From contig WBMW01005652.1 of assembly GCA_013396635.1 (NCBI GenBank), positions 24,638 through 88,637 on the forward strand: 64,000 bases of DNA. The letters run 5' to 3'. Position numbers and translations under genes: made by a program. Below the pieces are notes generated by a model. That model saw only the letters and a program-made list of their open reading frames with translations. It was not told where the DNA came from and did not search any database. Below, piece by piece: positions 57,112 to 64,000 of this stretch; the stretch's first letter is position 1, and each line of letters starts with the position of its first letter. Origin of the DNA: Penelope pileata (lineage: Eukaryota > Chordata > Aves > Galliformes > Cracidae).

Positions 57112-57360
57112 CATAGAATCATAGAATCATGGAATCATTAAGGTTGGAGGAGCCCTCTCAGATCCCCAAGTCCAACCCCAGCCTATCCTCCCCACAGCCA
57201 CTGAGCCATGTCCCCAAGTGCCACATCCCCATGGTCCTGGAGCACCTCCAGGGACGGGGACCCCACCACTCCCTGGGCAGCTGTGCCAGTGCCTGACCAC
57301 TCTTTGGAGGAGAAACTTTTCCTGATATCCAACCTGAATCCCCTCTTCCTCCACATCACT
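57112..57360 (-). mobile_element. CR1 LINE 3' end
   Basis: Three tail repeats (ATAGAATCATAGAATCATGG) precede CATTAAGGTTGGAGGAGCCC, CCCAAGTCCAACCCCAGCC, CACTGAGCCATGTCCCCAAG, TGCCACATCCCCATGG, CACCTCCAGGGACGGGGAC, CCACCACTCCCTGGGCAGC and GAAACTTTTCCTGATATCC. It is the longest clean CR1 3' end in the right half, antisense. Confidence 0.95.
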
Positions 57361-57889
57361 CAGTATTTTGTACTCTGCATTCTGCTCCTGACCAGCACAA
57401 TGATGTCATTCTGCAGTCCTGGCTGCACGGCCATCACGAATGCCCACCATGGCCATGGACAGACGTTGCCTCATGTCTCAGCAGGACCTGATACGGCTCT
57501 CGGAGCACGGAGAAAGGAAGCAGGTTTGTCCCGGGGAAGACATTCAAGGATGCTCTCTGGAAGAGGAGAAAGTTACTGCCCTGCTACTTGAGCCCTGAGT
57601 CACAAATCAGCGACGCTGGGGCATAAAGGTGATGGGAAATCTGAGCTTTTCCCCAGTATAAATGATGTGCACTTCCAAACCTTGGTTCTGTCCCAGGGAG
57701 GGAAAGCTTAAAAGTGTTTATAGGAAGGGAAGGCATTTTCCACTCAGCTTGAGTGTAATTAAAAAGCACCAGCTGCCCTTTCTTCTCCTCCTGCCTCCAA
57801 GGGCTGGTCACTGACAAATGGTCGCTTGGAGAGCGTCGATTGCCACAGTGGGATCCCAGATGATCACATCTGATCACAGGCTCTCAGCA

Positions 57890-58200
57890 CGGGGTGCATG
57901 GCCCCATTAAACATAACAAATACGTTCTGGGAGGAATGTTAGGTTGGTCCCATTGCCCATTAGATATGCTAATAGGTTCAAAATAAGGGGTTGCCTAATG
58001 AACAGTCTGTGGGCTGTGCTGTCTCTGTCGGTGGGGAAAACAGACTAATTGTCAGAAAAACAAGAGCTTTCCTCTCAATTTTTGACAGAATTTTACAAAA
58101 AAAAAAAGATGGGATTATACAAGGGCAAAGAAAAGACCCAAATATTTTCCAGCCAGCTGTAGTTTTATTTAGTGGTAGATGGAAACAGGATTTCATAATG
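57890..58200. other. Candidate conserved noncoding block
   Basis: CCATTAAACATAACAAATAC, CCATTGCCCATTAGATATGC, GCCTAATGAACAG, AACAGACTAATTGTCAG and ATTTTTGACAGAATTTTAC recur within 200 bases, followed by AGTTTTATTTAGTGG. Several homeodomain-type TAAT cores lie in non-repetitive sequence. Confidence 0.33.
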
Positions 58201-60179
58201 CTGACGAGAAAAGGTTCCCAAAAGTTTTACTTCTATTTCTTTCCTTCTTTTTTTTTTTTCTTAATTTATTTTTATTTTTATTTTACAGCATGACCTTCCA
58301 GAATGGAAACAGTTGAAAGTCACTTGGTTAAATCAATTCTGAGAAGTTTCTGCCTTGGAATACTGGCTGCTCTTGTAAAAGAAAAATATTGAACAAATTT
58401 TGAGTTGGATTTCTTTTCTTTTTTTAAATTTATTTCTGTTTCTTAATAAATCCAAATAACCGGCTATTAGCAGAAGACTGTAATTATGCAAGAGCACACA
58501 GCTGAACAGATTTTTATTCCAAGAATTTCTAGCCACTGCCGTAATCCAGAGTGTAACAATTAAAGCAGCACAGCATAGCTACTGTGAACGGCTTTAGTAT
58601 ATTTAAAGTAGGATTTAAATGCATCAGGCACAGCCTGGAGGTCAGAGCCTGATATTCTGCAGATTTCAGGGATCAGCTCTGCTCACATCTGCAGCGATGG
58701 GAGCACAGACCGGAGGGACACGCAGAGCAGAGAAAGAAACCCAAGGTCACACAGTAGCTTGGAGGAAAATGGAACAAACCACATCTCTGCACGCTGGATC
58801 CCGTCCTCCTTTGGGCTGGATGAGCAGCAGGCTGCCTCTGCCACAAAATCCAGGTGCTGCTGATGCTGTCGAGGCCACAGCATCGGTGCAGCACAGCTGC
58901 TGCTCCTCAGGTCCAGCTGTGGTTTTCATGGAGGGGTGCAGGGCTGGCTGGAGGGAGCAGCAAGTCCTGAGTGCCAGGAGCATCCCTGTGGGGCTGAGCT
59001 GGACCAGCAGCGTCCCAGAGCCACACTGCATCCATCACCTTCACCCACCCATGAGAAGCACCATGGTGTGTCCTGAGGCCACCTAGGGATCTGGATCTTA
59101 CTGAGGACAGTACACGGCATGAAGGACGTCAGTGAAGAGAGCAGAAACAGTTCAAGATTGGGTAAACTAGACACAGTTTTTAAGGATAAATAATGGAAAA
59201 GGTAAGATTATGTATGATAAGGGAGAAGGTAAAAGGGAAACATGTAAGTCAATAATTGGCTTCTTCACATTAGTAGGAAGGCTTCAGTCTAGGAAGAATG
59301 CTTTTAAACTGACAAATGCTAAATGCACTGAGAACATCAGGATGGAAAAATTGTGTAAAAGGGAGAGAAAGAAAGGCTGGATTTTGTAGATCCTGGTTTA
59401 GGAGGGCACATCTAGGCTGAAATGTTCGTAGGAGGATTTAGCGAGTCTCTCGCTTAATCTTACAGGGATGCAGGGATTATGTGACCACACTGTCACGTGT
59501 CAGTATGCCACCTCCCTGCCTCCCTCAAAGATCTCTAACATATTTCTCATCTGCTCTCACCCAACCTTTCTGCTCATCTCCAGGGTGTGCTGTTTGGATA
59601 AGATTCCTGAAAAATCAACCCTATGTGACAACAAAGGCAACTTGCTGCTCAGCTAATGGGAAAGATCACAGCTCATCCTTCACAGAGCCTCAGGGAACCT
59701 AGAAAAGAGAATTCCCATTTACAGCCAGGCCGCAAACACAATTCACAGACTCTCAGGACTTCCTCAGCTGATATGGAAGGACCTGAACTCACAAGGCTCT
59801 GGGCAAACGAACTCTTTCTGCTCCAGCTCATGTGTCACCTCTTACCCTCATGGACCCAAATGCACGTAGCTGTGTTAGCAGCAACGATGCTCAGGCCTGG
59901 CTGATTTCTGGCCAAGCCAATGGTGCTGTGTGGCAAATCCATCCCCAAACTTGCACGAAAGTCCCCCAGGAAGGCCAGCTATGGATGGCCACAATGTCAT
60001 TTTTACAGGTTCCCTATTCAGGAGCTAACAGCACTTTAATGGAAAACGTCCCTCGGTGGGCTGTAAATCACTGCTTATCACTCCAGAGGCCTCTGCTGTC
60101 ACCGAGATAATGCACCAGCGTTATAACATTGATCGATGGACATCTCCTCCCCACCCTCAGCTCCATCAACCAGGCTGCT

Positions 60180-60520
60180 CTCTCGCATGTCAGCAATGAA
60201 ATACTTTGGCGCGGAAGATGGAATTTGGAAACTGTCCATTCACGAGCTCTCAGCAAGATGTCCGGTTTTAACCTGAATTTAAGAAGGTAATTTCCTGAGG
60301 AGTAATGCTTTTTTCTCTGCCAGGGTCTTAATTGCATGCAAACAATAAATAAAGAGCTTTGTTTGGGGCTTTTAACATTTTTATTTTATGAGGTTTTATA
60401 TGACTTCAGCGCAGCTTTAAATGAGGCTGTAATCCCTGCCAACAAGGCAATAGCTGTCTTCTGCGAGCATAGACGTGGTCCTCAGCTCTGGAATATCAAA
60501 GTTCTCCACAGATTTATTCT
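60180..60520. other. Candidate conserved noncoding block
   Basis: CAGCAATGAAATACTTTGGC, GGCGCGGAAGATGG, TTTTAACCTGAATTTAAG, TCTTAATTGCATGCAAAC (octamer-like ATGCAAA), AACAATAAATAAAGAGC and TTTTAACATTTTTATTTTAT form a long non-repetitive AT-rich run with isolated CpG. Confidence 0.33.
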
Positions 60521-61887
60521 GTGAGGCAGAGATATGCCCTCTTTCAAAAGGAAACAGTAGCAAAAGAGGGTGAGGAACTTCACCATTTTCCCAGAGGAAA
60601 CTTGTGATGAAAATCATCTCTCATCCAACATCACATCTTTAACCACCCACTCCTGGTGATTTCAAAGCCCTTTGCAAACTGGGCTGAACTAAGCAGATCC
60701 CTGGAAGTGGTTTGTTATTTCTGCCTCGCTTTCTCAGATAGTGGGTGAGCTGAGACGTGGGAAAATGAACTGGCATGGTCACCAGCGCTCCAGCAAGGGA
60801 GCTGCCGCGATGCAGAGAGCAGGGCTATCCAAACCCAAGCAAACTGTGAGCTGTCCAACCCTCCCACGTGGGCATTAACAGCAAAACCATATTCCTTGGC
60901 CTTCCATTGCATCTCTCAACCAAGACATTACCCAAGACTCCACGTGGTCTGGTGGCCAACACCTCTACTATGATGTCATCTTGCAGCTGGGGCCATGAAG
61001 TCTCTCACCGGCTGTATGGTCCCAAAATCCTTACTACAGTTTGGAAAGTTGTCTTCTGAACGCAACTCCTGGTCTGTACCAACCTCTCTGCATCAAATCC
61101 TGACATCTTCCTCAGTACAGAGCCTTCTGGGCTTCTTTTCCAAGCTCTGATTTTTGCTTTATTGACCTCTTCCTTCCTAGGGCTCTGGAGGATGAAGATG
61201 AGGAGAAACAGGGATAGAAGAAGGATACCTTGGAGAAAGAAAAATGCAGATTGGTCCTCAGGCAAATTTCCAACCTCTTAATCCTTCATGTGAGAAATGG
61301 GTGAACATTACCATTGTATCAAACTGGACAACGTAAAGCTCTCCAAAATGTCTCATTGCAGAGTCCTGAGTTAGGCAAACCGGTAGGATAGGGTGGAGAT
61401 CCTGATGCTGCAAACATCTGCTCTTTGACTGAGGAGTTGTGTAAGAAAGAAATTACCACGGGGCCTTGGGTTGTCAGAGATATTGAGGTGGCCTGAAGAG
61501 CAAACTGGTGTGTCACAGAGTCTTACGGCTGTGCCAGACGGGAACTTTGCAAGCACTGAGCTCAACAGTGAGAAAAGTAATTGCTGGGTCTTCCTAATTT
61601 TGCCAGGAAAGCCCACTGGTAATACTCACTGTCGGGTTTTTTAATTAATACACGCACACTGCTCCGCTCTGATGGTGGGTTTCACCATGGCTCTGGCAGC
61701 AGAGACCCCTGCTCCCTGCTGGAGGCTCAGATCCCCACCACCACTCCACGTCATGAGGTTCCCATAGCCCACAACACCTAGAAGAAAGCTAAATGCTGCT
61801 CTCTTCTTCCTCGTAGTAATGAGGACCCTCTACCCTGCGTCCCTGCTAGGAAGTCCTGTTTTGTAAGCCTACTCCAAAGGATCCAGG

Positions 61888-61962
61888 ATCATAGAATCAT
61901 GGAATCAGTAAGGTTGGAAAAGACCTCCAAGACCATCCAGTCCAACCATCCACCTACCATGA
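61888..61962 (-). mobile_element. CR1 LINE 3' end, short
   Basis: GATCATAGAATCATGGAATC, AGTAAGGTTGGAAAAGACCT and CCAGTCCAACCATCCACCTA are the antisense terminus of the same subfamily as the copies at 33.1 and 44.0 kb. Confidence 0.92.
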
Positions 61963-62249
61963 AGATTACGGACCCCTCGAGGGTCTGGATGCCCCGTTTC
62001 TCTGCATCGGTCCAATGCCCTCACTGCCATGTGTTTGGGTTGCTGATCTGCTGCTTGGTTTCCCCCACCAGAAAAGCCTGCAGGGCTGGTGGGCAGTGTT
62101 TTGGGAGAGCCAGATGGAGCCATTCAGCAACAGTGACAACAAAACTTCCTCACAACTGCTCTGGCCAGACTGGCGTTGGCTGAGCGTGGTTTTTTGGGAT
62201 ACAGACAAAATTCAGCCTCGCGGGGCTGTCAGTCAGCTCCATTTCTAAA

Positions 62250-62480
62250 GTACTAAATTCACACATAAAATGCTTGGCATGTTTTGAAGAGAAACGTAAC
62301 CTGCGCAATTTCTTTGAAAAATTATGGACACTGACATTTTACATCTGTAATTATGATAAAAGCTCTCAGCGCAAGCCTGTGAGTGTTTCCAGTGAATAAA
62401 TCATCTTAACCCCTTGCTTTTAGGAATTTAGGGATCAGCCCTGGGCTATAAATTAGGAGCGAGTGATAATAGCTCTGCTC
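62250..62480. other. Candidate conserved noncoding block
   Basis: ACATAAAATGCTTGGCATG, CTGCGCAATTTCTTTG (C/EBP-like TTGCGCAA relative), ACATCTGTAATTATGATAAA, AGTGAATAAATCATC and GGGCTATAAATTAGGAGCG occur in 200 bases of non-repetitive sequence. TATAAATTA and TAATTA-type cores are present. Confidence 0.34.
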
Positions 62481-62696
62481 ACAGCTGCCGTCTCCTGCTT
62501 TGGAGATGAAACACAGCCCGGAGAGGTCGGGGTGGTCACGGAGCCTCCCCGGCTCCCTGCTCACTGGTGTGAGCGCAGCCTTGGCATGTGGGCTCATGCT
62601 CATAACAACTCAAAGTCAAACTTGTCCATGTTGCTTTCATCATCACGGCACAGAGGCAATGTCTTACTGTAGGCATGTCTGGCCTGCAGGCCGCGT

Positions 62697-62749
62697 GCGG
62701 CCTACACAGCTCCCACTGCGGCCTACACGACTCCCACTGCGGCCTACCC
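62697..62749. repeat. 21-bp tandem repeat, 2.5 copies
   Basis: GCGGCCTACACAGCTCCCACT (62697-62717) is repeated at 62718-62738 with a small change and then partially. The period is a multiple of three, so the frame reads RPTQLPL-RPTRLPL-RPT. It is GC-rich in an AT-rich setting. Confidence 0.85.
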
Positions 62750-63587
62750 CTGCTGCCAGGCCATCAGCCTTCCTTTCTGTTTTGATAAAGGAATTTGAGA
62801 ATAAGTTTCAAGATTGCAGAAAAATTGTCAATTTTTTGGTATATTTGTGACTCCGTTTACAGTTGGCATAAATAAAATACCTGCGAAATTTCAAATGGAA
62901 TGTATGGAGTTGCAATTAGGCATTCAACTCAAAGAAAAATTTGATCATGTCTCTCTACTTGACTTTTATAAGCCCTATCTTACCCAAGAAATATCCCTCA
63001 CTTCACAATCATATCTTTAAGGATAACTTTTCCTCTGCCAGTTGTCCACAGCTTTGGAACTGTTTTTTTTTCTGCTGGTGACAGCTGAAAAAGACCAATA
63101 CTGTGGGGAAAAAGCACGATTTTTAAAATGAAATATGACTTCCTCCCACTTGAAAAATTTTCATTAAATTTAAAAAATTCTCTTTAAGCACATCAAAGAT
63201 TTGTTTTCCTCGCTTTTCCCAGGAGAAAGGAACGTTTCGTCAGAACCCAGTGTCACTCCATCTTGTTTTGACACCAGAAAGGGCTGAGATCTTCTGGTGG
63301 AAGATGCTACGGACAAGTGAGGATTTCCCTGAGCGCTGAATTCCATGGCCATGGTGATACCACTCTAGGTCACATCAAACAAATAAAAAAACTCCAGAAC
63401 ACAGATTTGTACATGATGCAGTCCATGCCACACAGGTTGGTGGCTCTACCCTTGGGCAGAGATGGCGACCGAGGCCCTTCCATCCCACATCCAGGCAGCA
63501 AAATGCCTCGGAGAGCCCGACAAGGGTTTGAGAAACAATCTGGCCTTCAAAGAGATGGGGGCAGCGAGTGGAAAATCCGCAGGACAG

Positions 63588-63613
63588 TGACAGACAGACA
63601 GACAGACAGACAG
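63588..63613. repeat. GACA tetranucleotide microsatellite
   Basis: About six perfect GACA units end in GATAG. Confidence 0.92.
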
Positions 63614-63639
63614 ATAGGTCCCTCTTCTCCTCTTCCAGC

Positions 63640-63760
63640 TCTTTTGCTTACAGCAAAAGAGATCTGCTGCTGTGTTAACTCATCCCATTTGCCAAATTAA
63701 TTATGATCTGCTCTATTGACTCAAGCTAACGAGTTAATTGACTGTTTTTTGTGGCTTTGG
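63640..63760. other. Candidate conserved noncoding block with homeodomain cores
   Basis: TGTGTTAACTCATCCC, GCCAAATTAATTATGATC, TCTATTGACTCAAGC and ACGAGTTAATTGACTG hold AATTAATTA at 63695-63703 and GTTAATTGA about 35 bases later. It is non-repetitive. Confidence 0.33.
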
Positions 63761-64000
63761 TACGCCACAAGCCTGACTGTCCTCTTAGGTAATGTGAGTG
63801 TGGGTGTGACAGCAGAGCACGGCCAGGGCTGCGCGCTGCGCCAGGGAATACTTGGCTTGGGAGATGCTCACCACCCTGGATGCGCTTCCAACGAAGTGTC
63901 AACTGCTGTAAAGTCCAGGTTGGAAAGAGTAAACTCCATCAAAATTAAAATAATGGGAAAAGCCAGAAGTAGGCAGAACCCGAGTCTGCTAGTGCTAACA

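Larger units (their letters stand above)
57361..61887. other. Repeat-poor noncoding stretch with candidate regulatory blocks
   Basis: No transposable element is recognised in 4.5 kb. Blocks at 57890-58200 and 60180-60520 are listed separately. T-rich tracts occur at 58245-58285. The frame at 58619-59086 is domainless. Confidence 0.42.
61963..64000. other. Noncoding right end with two candidate regulatory blocks
   Basis: It contains a 21-bp repeat, a GACA repeat and two conserved-looking blocks, all listed separately. No gene or transposable element is recognised. Confidence 0.42.

Noticed and set aside
1..64000. CRISPR arrays, operons, tRNA or rRNA genes, bacterial mobile elements
   Set aside because: None is present. 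The avian CR1 content shows eukaryotic nuclear DNA, and no spaced direct-repeat array or cloverleaf was seen.

Overview
The window looks like nuclear DNA from a bird, probably chicken-like, though the species cannot be fixed from sequence alone. The main evidence is about 25 fragments of CR1, the dominant LINE retrotransposon of birds and other sauropsids. Most are recognisable by the 3' end, which reads TTCCAACC...ATTCTATGATTCTATG on the sense strand. There is also one much older L2-like LINE fragment, simple repeats, and a few N positions next to homopolymer runs. Nothing is bacterial, plasmid-borne or phage-like: there are no operons, CRISPR arrays, rRNA or tRNA genes.

I find no host protein-coding gene that I can defend. 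Open frames longer than 100 codons exist, but most overlap frames on the other strand, are low in complexity, or match no family I know. The only recognisable coding matter is decayed retrotransposon sequence. This includes part of a CR1 endonuclease on the minus strand (about 20.04-20.95 kb), CR1 reverse transcriptase pieces at 0-0.2, 8.3 and 18.6-18.9 kb, and an L2-like reverse transcriptase piece at 3.4-3.8 kb. The window is therefore intergenic or lies inside a large intron.

Layout. 0-5 kb: CR1 edge fragment, GA-rich tract, small duplication, L2-like LINE and a CR1 3' region. 5-18 kb: mostly unique DNA with three or four CR1 scraps and three homopolymer or N breaks. 18.6-21.2 kb: a cluster of CR1 pieces in both orientations. 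21-33 kb: repeat-poor, with a compound pentanucleotide microsatellite at 23.9-24.0 kb, a small CpG-rich patch near 25.0 kb, and several AT-rich blocks that resemble conserved noncoding elements. 33-53 kb: frequent short CR1 3' ends, including one with a threefold repeated tail at 44.0-44.3 kb, and more candidate regulatory blocks. 53-64 kb: few repeats, a 36-bp minisatellite at 56.0 kb, and AT-rich blocks with homeodomain-type cores.

The best biological reading is a repeat-poor noncoding stretch that may carry long-range enhancers. This rests on sequence texture only. Alignment to other birds and reptiles would decide it. I found no sign of a new protein-based system.
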